Source: a bacterium (GTDB taxonomy: Bacteria > Gemmatimonadota > Glassbacteria > GWA2-58-10). From it: a DNA stretch of 8,831 bases. Of this stretch, positions 1 to 6,079 are shown one piece after another; within the stretch, counting starts at the first letter, position 1, and the number at the start of each line of letters is the position of its first letter. The notes beneath the pieces were generated by a model. That model had not been told where the DNA came from, ran no database searches, and saw only the letters and a program-made list of their open reading frames with translations. Where the stretch lies: NCBI GenBank assembly GCA_021372515.1, contig JAJFUG010000009.1:1-8831 (forward strand), read 5' to 3'. A program made the translations under genes and the position numbers.

Positions 1-1377
1 GTGCGGGCTTTCGCGCTCAGCTCGGTGGACAGCTACGGCCAGGAGGGCGCGTGGTCCGCGCCCAAGGTGCAGGCATTCCGCCGCCTGATGCCCTCCACGC
101 ACGTGCCGGGCGCACCGGCCTGGGAATCCGGCAGCGGGGTCTACCCCCTGGTGAGTTGGGTCGACACCGGCCCCTACCACGGCTACTCGATCTCGCTGCG
201 CCTGGGTGCGCCCGCGGGCGAGGCGGACCTGGTGGGGCGCTACGAAATCCAGCGCGCGAGCGACAACGGCTCGGGCGGCGCAACCTGGACCGCCTGGGAG
301 CGCCTCCCCGACTGCCAGGTCGCAGCCGGCGAGACCGCCGCGGCGGCCCTGATCTACGAGAACCGCGACGTAGCTTTCAAGCCGGGCCGCCAGTACCGCT
401 ACCGCGCCCGGGCCATCGGGCTCAATTCGACGCCGGGCCTCTGGAGCGAAACACTCACTGTCACCCTGAGCGGCGACAGCACCGCCCCGGACCGTCCTGT
501 CCTCGGCCTCATCGAGCACACCGGGCATATCGAGCTCACGATCAGCCCGCCCTCCATCGCGGGGGGGCCCTGCCCGGATTTCAGCCACTGGAAGATCGAG
601 GGCCTGCCACAGGAGAGCGGACTCTGGCAGGTGCTGGAGCCGCACTGGTGCGACACGCAGTATGTCCATTCCAGCCCGGATGAGGGCCTGGAGAAGAACT
701 GGAAATTCCGGGTCACGGCCTACGATTTCAGCGGCAACGCCTCGCCGGTCAGCCAGGAGACCGGCTACGGCAAGATGAAGCTCGCCGGGACCACTTTCCT
801 TTCGGGCGTGGTCAACCAGACCCTGGCCCAGGTCGCGGTCAACCAGGCCGATATCACGCTCAAGGTCAGCCGCAACGGGGTGGTCAGCGCGATCAACCTC
901 TCGCCCGAGAGTGTGGACATCGCCGGGCGGCGGATCACCCTGGACGGGGACACCGTGTTCAGCTCTGACTGCGAGATATACGGCATCCTCAAATCTGTTG
1001 CGACTGCGGATGCGGGCGACCGGATCGAGATATCTTCAGATGGTGGATCGCCGCAGCTCAGGATGCTGCTCAACGGTGTACCCCATATCAACATGTGGGT
1101 GACTGGCGATGAGAACTGGGGTCTGGGAATTCTGAGCCTCTACGCCGAGGATGTCCTCGGCTACGGCGGTAATTACGGTAGCGCTCTATGTGGTTGGTAT
1201 TGGGACCCAGGAGCGGATGGAACGATTTTGCTGCCCGATTTTGCGGGTAGTCCTATGGAAGGATATACAGGGGAATTGGCGACCCGGGGACGGATATCAT
1301 GGGATGAGACCCATCACAAACTAAAAGTCAAAGTCGGGGGCCAATATGGGACTGTTTACACTTTTTCACCGGATTGA
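1..1377 (+). CDS. phage tail / host-specificity-like protein with FN3 domains (5'-partial)
   Basis: The reading frame is open from the first base, so the gene begins upstream; the GTG at base 1 is probably an internal codon. Visible order: the end of one fibronectin-III-like unit (about residues 1-30), a second (38-157, with the closing strand 'GRQYRYRARAIG'), and a third (160-256, closing 'KFRVTAYDFSGNAS'). A connector follows at 258-297, then a motif at 298-320 that begins 'INLSPESVDIAGRRI' and ends in G-D-T-V-F. That I-x-L-S-P-E-x-V-x-I-x-G pattern is familiar from tail-tip and central tail proteins. The C-terminal 140 residues end in 'RGRISWDETHHKLKVKVGG', resembling the 'G-x-I-x-W/Y-D-x-T-x-x-K-L-K-V' ends of phage fibres. 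The likely role is in the tail tip or receptor-binding assembly (family inference). Codon use becomes less GC-biased after about base 990. The next gene's Shine-Dalgarno overlaps this stop codon. Confidence 0.72.
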   Translation: MRAFALSSVDSYGQEGAWSAPKVQAFRRLMPSTHVPGAPAWESGSGVYPLVSWVDTGPYHGYSISLRLGAPAGEADLVGRYEIQRASDNGSGGATWTAWERLPDCQVAAGETAAAALIYENRDVAFKPGRQYRYRARAIGLNSTPGLWSETLTVTLSGDSTAPDRPVLGLIEHTGHIELTISPPSIAGGPCPDFSHWKIEGLPQESGLWQVLEPHWCDTQYVHSSPDEGLEKNWKFRVTAYDFSGNASPVSQETGYGKMKLAGTTFLSGVVNQTLAQVAVNQADITLKVSRNGVVSAINLSPESVDIAGRRITLDGDTVFSSDCEIYGILKSVATADAGDRIEISSDGGSPQLRMLLNGVPHINMWVTGDENWGLGILSLYAEDVLGYGGNYGSALCGWYWDPGADGTILLPDFAGSPMEGYTGELATRGRISWDETHHKLKVKVGGQYGTVYTFSPD

Positions 1378-1387
1378 GGAGACTGAA

Positions 1388-1627
1388 ATGTCGGATGTAT
1401 CGCGTGAAACGATCCTGGCCCGTATCGCGGCCCTGACCGAGCAGAAACAGCGCGCCGTGACCGCGTACCAGGACAAGGAGGCCGAAATCACGGCCGCGAC
1501 CCAGGAGCTGAGCAACAGAATCCGCGCCCTGCGCCAGGAGCGCGGGGCGTTCGCCCTGGAGGCGAGCGCCTGCCAGCAGAAAATCGATGAAATCAGGGGA
1601 CTTCTCAACGACACGGGGGCCGAGTGA
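1388..1627 (+). CDS. small coiled-coil protein of the tail cluster
   Basis: A 79-residue protein starting 'MSDVSRETILARIAALTEQ'. The ATG at 1388 is preferred over an upstream in-frame ATG at 1346 because GAGGAG at 1376-1381 lies six bases before it and overlaps the TGA of the previous gene; the longer version would overlap the upstream CDS by 30 bases. Almost the whole protein is charged, Gln/Glu/Ala-rich and heptad-like (TEQKQRAVTAYQDKEAEIT, then NRIRALRQERGAFALEASA), so it is predicted to form one long helix or coiled coil. There is no signal peptide or membrane segment. Its position between a tail protein and further tail-type proteins suggests a structural or assembly role, such as a short oligomerising linker. 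The family is not recognised. Confidence 0.72.
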   Translation: MSDVSRETILARIAALTEQKQRAVTAYQDKEAEITAATQELSNRIRALRQERGAFALEASACQQKIDEIRGLLNDTGAE

Positions 1628-2244
1628 TGAGTGTACTGCGACTTTACAAGGATGCGCTGCTGGAACAGATGATCAGCCTGGAGGGGAATTTCTCCAACCC
1701 GGATGAGGAGGACTCGCTGGACGGCGGCGCGGGCCAGGTGGCCGAGGCTCCTCTCTGGCTGGCCGTGGAACAGACCACCCTGGCCGCGGCGGTGGAGGAT
1801 GCCGAGACCACGCAGCTCAGCCTGGCTGCGCCGCGTTTCGCCGGGACAGCCTACAACGCGCTGCTGGTCGGCTCCGAGAAGATGCTGATCAGCGCGGGCC
1901 ACGGCAGCACCGCACTGACCGTGGTGCGCGGCCACAATGGCACCACGGCCGCGGCCCACGCCTCCGGCGCACCGGTGCGTCTGGCCTACGATTGCAGCCA
2001 GATCAGCCTGAGCTGCCTCGACACGCAGGGCCCGGACGAGTCCGGCTGGGTCCGCTACTGCCGCGATTCCGGCGGTGCGCCGGATGGCGCCTGGAGCGCC
2101 CCGCTGGGACCGCTGAGCCTGGTCTGCGGCCAGAAGCTCAAGCTCTGGCGGCGGGTGAGTGTGCCCGCCGGCACGGCCGCGGCGATCAAGCAGGACCTCG
2201 TGCACCGGATCAGCGCCACGCTCAGCGAAACCCCCGCGCAGTGA
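1627..2244 (+). CDS. phage-tail-type structural protein with AAAHASG-motif domain
   Basis: A 205-residue protein. The ATG at 1627 overlaps the TGA (1625-1627) of the upstream gene by one base, indicating translational coupling; a GTG at 1624 is a less likely alternative start. The middle domain (about residues 50-120) contains 'VVRGHNGTTAAAHASG' at 99-114. This V-x-R-G-x-x-G-T-x-A-A-A-H-x-x-G signature recurs in phage tail and baseplate-associated proteins. The downstream gene at 2283 carries the same domain. The C-terminal part (about 121-205) has G-W-V-R-Y and 'LKLWRRVSVPAGTAA' segments, probably beta-rich and possibly a particle-contact domain. No signal peptide or membrane span is seen. 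A structural role in the tail-like particle is inferred from the motif and neighbours; the exact function is unknown. Confidence 0.72.
   Translation: MSVLRLYKDALLEQMISLEGNFSNPDEEDSLDGGAGQVAEAPLWLAVEQTTLAAAVEDAETTQLSLAAPRFAGTAYNALLVGSEKMLISAGHGSTALTVVRGHNGTTAAAHASGAPVRLAYDCSQISLSCLDTQGPDESGWVRYCRDSGGAPDGAWSAPLGPLSLVCGQKLKLWRRVSVPAGTAAAIKQDLVHRISATLSETPAQ
1946..1967 (+). repeat. 22-bp direct repeat, copy 1
   Basis: An exact 22-base match to 2494-2515, lying inside the codons for T-A-A-A-H-A-S-G of the 1627 gene. The core is CCGCGGCCCACGCCTCCGG. It marks the paralogous domain shared by two neighbouring genes and is best read as the remains of a domain duplication, not as a mobile-element repeat. 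Confidence 0.8.
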
Positions 2245-2282
2245 ACGGGCGGCGCCAAGGCGCCGGGAAAGGGAGGATGTGA

Positions 2283-2789
2283 ATGCAGATCATAGCGGAT
2301 ACCGGCCCGCGCGGACATCTGGTGCGGGCCAACGCCACCACGCTGGCCCTGGGGCTGACCCAGGGGGCGACCCAGATGCAACTGGTGCAGGATGTGTTTG
2401 CCGACGGCGATGTCGTAACCGTGGGCGAGGAGGATATCCGGGTGGATACGCACGGCACGCTCTGCCAGGTGACACGGGCCCGGAGCGGCACCCCGGCCGC
2501 GGCCCACGCCTCCGGGCAGAACGTGCGGCTGGCCGTGGGCTCGCTTCTGCTCGACCACACGTTCGATGGGGTCTCGTTCCTGTCGGCGGTCCGTGCCGCG
2601 GGCGAGGTGGAGGCCATGTTCGGCCTGGAGTTGGACGGGGTGTTGCGCTACCTGGCTCCCAGCACGCCCTACCAGCTCGAGATGTTTTTCCCCCAGGTGC
2701 GCTGCCAGCCGGCCCAGGACACCCGTCTGCGCGTGCTGGTCTGGAGCTGGGCCGCCGAGGCCGTGTTCTGGGCCCAGATGCAGGCCTGA
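2283..2789 (+). CDS. phage-tail-type structural protein, paralogous domain to 1627-2244
   Basis: A 168-residue protein with a strong ribosome site (AAAGGGAGG, 2268-2276) upstream of ATG 2283. The N-terminal half (about residues 14-85) aligns by eye with residues 50-120 of the gene at 1627: both begin with T-T-L-A, pass through a V-G-x-E segment, and end in a near-identical signature, here 'RARSGTPAAAHASGQNVRLA' (residues 65-84). The C-terminal half (86-168) is different, hydrophobic and aromatic, with 'LFDHTF'-like and beta-strand-rich segments ending 'VLVWSWAAEAVFWAQMQA'. The two proteins therefore appear to share a common N-terminal or central attachment domain joined to different ends. There is no signal peptide. 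The likely role is as a particle structural component; the precise function is not recognised. Confidence 0.72.
   Translation: MQIIADTGPRGHLVRANATTLALGLTQGATQMQLVQDVFADGDVVTVGEEDIRVDTHGTLCQVTRARSGTPAAAHASGQNVRLAVGSLLLDHTFDGVSFLSAVRAAGEVEAMFGLELDGVLRYLAPSTPYQLEMFFPQVRCQPAQDTRLRVLVWSWAAEAVFWAQMQA
2494..2515 (+). repeat. 22-bp direct repeat, copy 2
   Basis: The second exact copy of the 1946-1967 segment, coding for P-A-A-A-H-A-S-G in the 2283 gene. The two copies are 548 bases apart. Confidence 0.8.
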
Positions 2790-2816
2790 GCCGGGCGACG
2801 GCTGAAAGGGGGGGCC

Positions 2817-3185
2817 TTGTTCAACCATGCAGACAGTTGTTTCGGCTTTTTCTTTACCGGCGCTGAGCTTGTCACCGGCGACTCCACCCGCGCCTGCGTG
2901 CGCCTGAGCCTGCTTGCGGGTGGAGCGGGAAACCATTCCCTGCGGCTGGGCCTTCTTTCATCCGGCCCGGGGGGCGCGCAGGTACGCTGGAACATCCTGG
3001 GGGGGCAGGCGGATGGCTCGGCCCTGAGCCTGGCCCTGCTGGATGTCACCAGGAGCGCCTGGACTCTGCCCGTTATGGCAGGGATGGATTTACGCCAGGC
3101 GCTGAGCCTGTTTTTGACCGGCGCGTCGGCCAGCTCCGGACAGAGCGTGCTGCGGGTCAGAGTGGTGGAACGCTTTACGAATTGA
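2817..3185 (+). CDS. small beta-rich protein of the tail cluster, TTG start
   Basis: A 122-residue protein without a recognised family. It starts at TTG 2817 behind the purine run AAAGGGGGGG (2805-2814), which can act as a Shine-Dalgarno. No in-frame ATG occurs early, so a non-ATG start is required; a few residues either way are uncertain. The sequence alternates short hydrophobic strands with Gly/Ser turns (SLRLGLLSSGPGG, VRWNILGG, LSLALLDVT, VLRVRVVERF), which suggests a compact beta-sandwich. It is in the same frame as the preceding gene, separated from it only by TGA 2787-2789 and 27 stop-free bases. The next gene's Shine-Dalgarno (GAGGAGG) begins inside this gene's TGA, so it belongs to the same operon. 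A capsid/tail decoration or fibre-accessory role is only a guess. Confidence 0.65.
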   Translation: MFNHADSCFGFFFTGAELVTGDSTRACVRLSLLAGGAGNHSLRLGLLSSGPGGAQVRWNILGGQADGSALSLALLDVTRSAWTLPVMAGMDLRQALSLFLTGASASSGQSVLRVRVVERFTN

Positions 3186-3195
3186 GGAGGATGTG

Positions 3196-4575
3196 ATGCG
3201 GGGAATCGGAAGATACCTTTTACCATTGATGCTGCTTTTCGCGCCCGGCTGGCTGCCGGGCCAGTATGTGGGCGTTTCGAGGCCTCTGGTCGGCGGGGCG
3301 CTCCTGGACAGTCTGGCCGCGCGCAAGGCCGACCGCGATTTTATCCGGGCCGGGAGCAATATCATTGTCACACCGCACGGCAGCCCTTCCCGACCCGACA
3401 GCGTGACTATATCGAGCACCGCCAGCGGGGAGTCCGTTAGTTTTATTTCATATCCGGGCATGTTTTCACTCACCGGCGCCATGCAGGCCAATGTCATGCA
3501 AATCACTGCTTTGTCCGATTACGCGCATCTTGGCGCCGGCGCCTGGGGTGGAGCGAGCGCTTGGGGCTATGTGGGCCGGGACTATGCGCACTATCAGACT
3601 GATACTCTGGCGCTTTGGGCAGCTTATAACACCAATGGAGGGGGCTACGACAGCCTCACGACGAACATCGATCTGACCCATTTCGCCACGGGAGACACAA
3701 GCCTGGCGACTGACTATATCTGCGCCTCCGTCTACATGAAACAGGCCTGGATTGACAATCTGAACGCAGGGGGTGGAATTTATCTCGGTCTGGCCGATGT
3801 ATCACGCAACAACGTGTATTATTATATCATTCCCAAAGGCACGCTCGTAAGCGGGTTCAGCTATGTAAAACTGCGCAAGACTGATTTTGGCGCATACGGA
3901 TCGCCGTCCTGGGGGGCGGTCAGGATGGTCCTGTTCGGTATCTGGGGCGCGACTGCCGGCGGAATGATGGATACGGTGGTGGTCGATAATTTCCAGCTCA
4001 TCCGCAAGGATATGACCAACACCAGGCCCAACGGCCTGTGGCTCACGGGAAAGAACTGGTGGCAGGGGACCGCGAACTCCAGTCTGGTGCCACACCGGGA
4101 GGATTCGACCGGTGTGCAGGCGATGGTCTCGGGGGACTATATCACGAGTCTGCTTTCAACCCCGGATACGCTGGGGCCGCTCAAAATCCGAGTGGCCCAG
4201 ACCGACAGCTCGATTCTCGCGGGGCGCTGCTCCGGCGGCCTGACTGTCCGGGCGCGCTCTGGTAAAATTTTCCTCGATTCAGCCGGCGTGCATCAGGATT
4301 CGGTTTCATACCCTTATGCGGCAAAGGCGATCTTTACGGTCAGTCTGATCCGGTCTCCCGATGGAGCTGCCACGGCCCTGGTGCATGCCGGCGCGGGGCA
4401 GGATTCTATCCTGACCGGCCACTTTAGCAGTGCGGCGCTCGACTATGCCTACGTGGGGCTGTACAGCCGGGACCGTCTGCTGTACGGGCTACCTAAACTG
4501 CACGCTGGCCTGACATATTTTATTTTGCACGGGTTCAAATACTGGTCGCACGCCGATTCGCTTACGCAGAACTAA
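3196..4575 (+). CDS. secreted tail-fibre-like protein with two predicted jelly-roll domains
   Basis: A 459-residue protein from ATG 3196, which has GAGGAGG (3184-3190) at good spacing; the GTG at 3193 is too close to it. Residues 1-23 form a clear Sec signal peptide: positive N-terminus with R2 and R6, core 'YLLPLMLLFAPGW', likely cleavage around 'LPGQ/Y'. Residues 51-74 (start 'RAGSNIIVTPHGS', end 'SVTISS') recall the A-G-x-N-I-x-V/I-T ... T-I-S-S segment found in phage tail fibres. About residues 85-270 look like a carbohydrate-binding-module-type jelly roll, closing with 'VVVDNFQLIRKD'. About 275-459 look like a second, LamG/concanavalin-like sandwich ('YVGLYSRDR', 'HGFKYW'). No catalytic motif is seen. 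Binding to a surface glycan or receptor is an inference. Base composition is more AT-rich than in the genes to the left. An export signal is unexpected in a tail module. Confidence 0.72.
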   Translation: MRGIGRYLLPLMLLFAPGWLPGQYVGVSRPLVGGALLDSLAARKADRDFIRAGSNIIVTPHGSPSRPDSVTISSTASGESVSFISYPGMFSLTGAMQANVMQITALSDYAHLGAGAWGGASAWGYVGRDYAHYQTDTLALWAAYNTNGGGYDSLTTNIDLTHFATGDTSLATDYICASVYMKQAWIDNLNAGGGIYLGLADVSRNNVYYYIIPKGTLVSGFSYVKLRKTDFGAYGSPSWGAVRMVLFGIWGATAGGMMDTVVVDNFQLIRKDMTNTRPNGLWLTGKNWWQGTANSSLVPHREDSTGVQAMVSGDYITSLLSTPDTLGPLKIRVAQTDSSILAGRCSGGLTVRARSGKIFLDSAGVHQDSVSYPYAAKAIFTVSLIRSPDGAATALVHAGAGQDSILTGHFSSAALDYAYVGLYSRDRLLYGLPKLHAGLTYFILHGFKYWSHADSLTQN

Positions 4576-4584
4576 GGAGGGAAT

Positions 4585-4863
4585 ATGCCCCGATGGATAT
4601 TTGTTTTCCTGCTGGCCGTGGCTACCTCGCTGGCCGGAGCTCAGTATCGGCTGGAGGTGCGGATGCAGAAGGGAGCGGCTGATATCGACAGCGTGGGTAA
4701 GGTCCTGCGGAGTCTCCGGCCGGATGGCTGGAGCTCTGTTTCAAGCCAACGATTCGAGGGGGCGCTCTTCGAGTTGGACAGCCTCCCGGACACGCTGCTT
4801 TTTACCCCGCTCAGGCAGGCCGAGGGCGTGAGTGTCCAGTGGTGGGAAATCGTACAACCCTGA
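4585..4863 (+). CDS. small secreted protein of unknown function
   Basis: A 92-residue protein with an excellent ribosome site (AAGGAGGG, 4574-4581) that overlaps the TAA of the preceding gene; ATG is at 4585. Residues 1-19 are a Sec signal peptide ('MPRWIFVFLLAVATSLAGA'), probably cleaved before Q20-Y21, the same Q-Y junction as in the upstream secreted protein. The mature part of about 73 residues alternates a strand ('YRLEVRMQKG'), a helix ('DIDSVGKVLRSL'), two strands, a helix ('FTPLRQAEG') and a strand ('VSVQWWEIV'). That beta-alpha-beta-beta-alpha-beta order would fit a ferredoxin-like fold. No metal site, cysteine or catalytic motif is present. It is the last gene of the plus-strand block and is probably a partner or chaperone of the 3196 product (inference from position). 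Confidence 0.68.
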   Translation: MPRWIFVFLLAVATSLAGAQYRLEVRMQKGAADIDSVGKVLRSLRPDGWSSVSSQRFEGALFELDSLPDTLLFTPLRQAEGVSVQWWEIVQP

Positions 4864-4953
4864 TCGGCTGGCTCGTGTAGGCGGACAGCTTGTGGCGGAT
4901 CAATCCGGGTTTATGAGAATCGATAGAGCCGGTTGAGAGGTAAAGCTGTCTCA

Positions 4954-4994
4954 CTTTGGCCTCCCGGAGTTTCGGAATGTCCGGGAGGCCAAAG
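4954..4994. terminator. 15-bp perfect hairpin between convergent genes, probable bidirectional terminator
   Basis: The arms 4954-4968 (CTTTGGCCTCCCGGA) and 4980-4994 are perfectly complementary over 15 bp around an 11-base loop. It lies 90 bases after the end of the tail block and 32 bases beyond the stop of the convergent minus-strand dockerin gene. No T-run follows on either strand, so it is not a textbook intrinsic terminator. It could stop transcription in both directions or protect 3' ends. The remaining bases of 4864-5026 show nothing else clear. Confidence 0.6.
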
Positions 4995-5026
4995 GCGCAA
5001 AGCGGAGGGCTCCGTGGGTGCTGAAA

Positions 5027-5779
5027 TCAGCGGCCGCGGGTGGAAAGCTGCGGGGCCATCCGCAGTTCGAATGCTTTGGCTTTCCCCTCAGGGACCGGTT
5101 TGAAAAGGGCTGCGTACACTTTTTTGTTGATCCAGCAGCGCAGGCCTGTCTGTACGTACTCCACCGGCTTCTCCCGCGCCGCGCTCAGGATCAGGTCGAA
5201 ACAGCCCTGGTCCACGCCCAGACGCTGCGGCCGCAGGTCTATCCGCGTATTGGCCGTGTCCCCGGAGTGGTAGAATTTATCTGTCTTGACGAAATAGCAG
5301 GTGTCGCTGACTGTCAGCTCGGCGCTGGCCCAGTAGGAGCCGCTCGGGACAAACGGGAAATAGAAATTGGGCGTGTCGCCCATCGTGTCCTCGGTTATGC
5401 AATAGCCGTAAATGTCGTTCTTGTCGAACCCACCGTTGGCCGCGCCGCCCAGGAAGTCCTCGGCGAAATGCAGGCTGACCACGATCAGGTCGTCACTCGA
5501 GTTGTCCAGGTTATCCGGGGGCGGATAGTCGTTGTCCGACTCGAACTCGGCATTGCCGTAGATATCCGTGTACAGGTAGTAGACCGGAGTGCCGCTCTGC
5601 AATTCCTGCCCGATCTCCGGGACCGTTTTCCTGCCGGCCAGATGGAGCATGAACGCGATCACGTCCTGCAGGTCGATCTTCCCGTCACCGTTGAAATCGC
5701 CCACCTGTTTAGCCTGAAGCGTTGTGGCCAGGCCGGCTGTCATCAGCAGCAGCATGATGAATGCGTATCTTTTCAACAT
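5027..5779 (-). CDS. secreted protein with dockerin/EF-hand calcium loop
   Basis: A 250-residue protein with ATG at 5779 and AGGAG (5786-5790) six bases upstream. Residues 1-23 form a Sec signal peptide ('MLKRYAFIMLLLMTAGLATT', then LQA before K24). Immediately after it, residues 27-39 read 'GDFNGDGKIDLQD', a D-x-N-x-D-G-x-I-x-x-x-D calcium loop. It is followed by 'VIAFMLHLAGR', as in one half of a type I dockerin-like repeat. Only one such loop is visible, so this is a half-dockerin or EF-hand module, not a full cohesin-binding pair. The rest (about 60-250) is not recognised: acidic, Tyr/Phe-rich, probably beta-sandwich, with two cysteines in the C-terminal third ('GVDQGCFDL', 'GLRCWINKK') that could form a disulfide. 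It is likely a cell-surface or extracellular calcium-binding protein. It is transcribed alone, convergent to the tail block. Confidence 0.75.
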   Translation of the reverse strand: MLKRYAFIMLLLMTAGLATTLQAKQVGDFNGDGKIDLQDVIAFMLHLAGRKTVPEIGQELQSGTPVYYLYTDIYGNAEFESDNDYPPPDNLDNSSDDLIVVSLHFAEDFLGGAANGGFDKNDIYGYCITEDTMGDTPNFYFPFVPSGSYWASAELTVSDTCYFVKTDKFYHSGDTANTRIDLRPQRLGVDQGCFDLILSAAREKPVEYVQTGLRCWINKKVYAALFKPVPEGKAKAFELRMAPQLSTRGR

Positions 5780-5837
5780 CCGTTTCTCCTTGTCGCCCGC
5801 TCGCTCCCGGTGGCCGGTCGGGCCGCGGCGGTGGGAT

Positions 5838-5865
5838 ATGATATGGTCCTCGGGTCGGTTGTCAC
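5838..5865 (-). promoter_or_regulatory. sigma70-like promoter for the dockerin gene
   Basis: On the minus strand, GTGACA (5860-5865; five of six to TTGACA) and TATCAT (5838-5843; five of six to TATAAT) are separated by 16 bases. Transcription would start near 5831, giving a leader of about 50 bases before ATG 5779. The match stands out in this GC-rich stretch. Confidence 0.45.
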
Positions 5866-5905
5866 CGCTGAGAGGGTTTGTCGGTTGCGGTTGAGCACCA
5901 AACTT

Positions 5906-5951
5906 GATAAAACATTACAGTATATAGAATAACGTCACTGGTTATTTTATC
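5906..5951. promoter_or_regulatory. AT-rich imperfect dyad, possible operator or promoter element
   Basis: GATAAAA (5906-5912) and TTTTATC (5945-5951) are inverted, with CAGT (5918-5921) and ACTG (5937-5940) nested inside. The patch between them is much more AT-rich than its surroundings. It overlaps a weak plus-strand TTGATA-15-TAGAAT (5904-5930). It may be a regulator site in the divergent region, but no regulator gene is next to it. Confidence 0.25.
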
Positions 5952-6050
5952 GCTGTCTCACGTTCCAGGTCAAGTAATATCAGGATGGGATAGCGCTGGC
6001 GGTGTGCGCGGAGGCGGGGCGGTCGCTGTTCCCGGAAGTACCAATCGCTC

Positions 6051-6079
6051 TTGAGCTGTTCCTGAAACAAGGTTATTTT
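6051..6079 (+). promoter_or_regulatory. weak sigma70-like promoter for the zinc-ribbon-like gene
   Basis: TTGAGC (6051-6056), a 17-base spacer and TATTTT (6074-6079). Each hexamer matches four of six consensus bases. The predicted start near 6086 would leave about 50 bases before ATG 6135. Confidence 0.3.

Noticed and set aside
1366-2205. 279-codon minus-strand frame
   Set aside because: It covers the coiled-coil gene and most of the next; low-complexity Ala/Arg/Gly composition and no ribosome site context.
2251-2264. GGCGCC-AA-GGCGCC before the ribosome site at 2268
   Set aside because: The two-base loop cannot form as drawn, and such GC palindromes are common here.
2805-2814. AAAGGGGGGG run as a programmed frameshift site
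   Set aside because: It lies after the upstream stop codon and before the next start, with both genes in the same frame, so a shift would not join them; it is better explained as a ribosome site.
2055-2936. 293-codon minus-strand frame across the tail genes
   Set aside because: It spans three plus-strand genes and their ribosome sites, is rich in Gly/Arg/His/Pro, and is a GC-rich shadow.
5018-5932. 304-codon open frame on the plus strand opposite the dockerin gene
   Set aside because: It is antisense to a gene with signal peptide, calcium loop, ribosome site and promoter; its protein is His/Arg/Val-rich without motif and runs through the intergenic promoter region.
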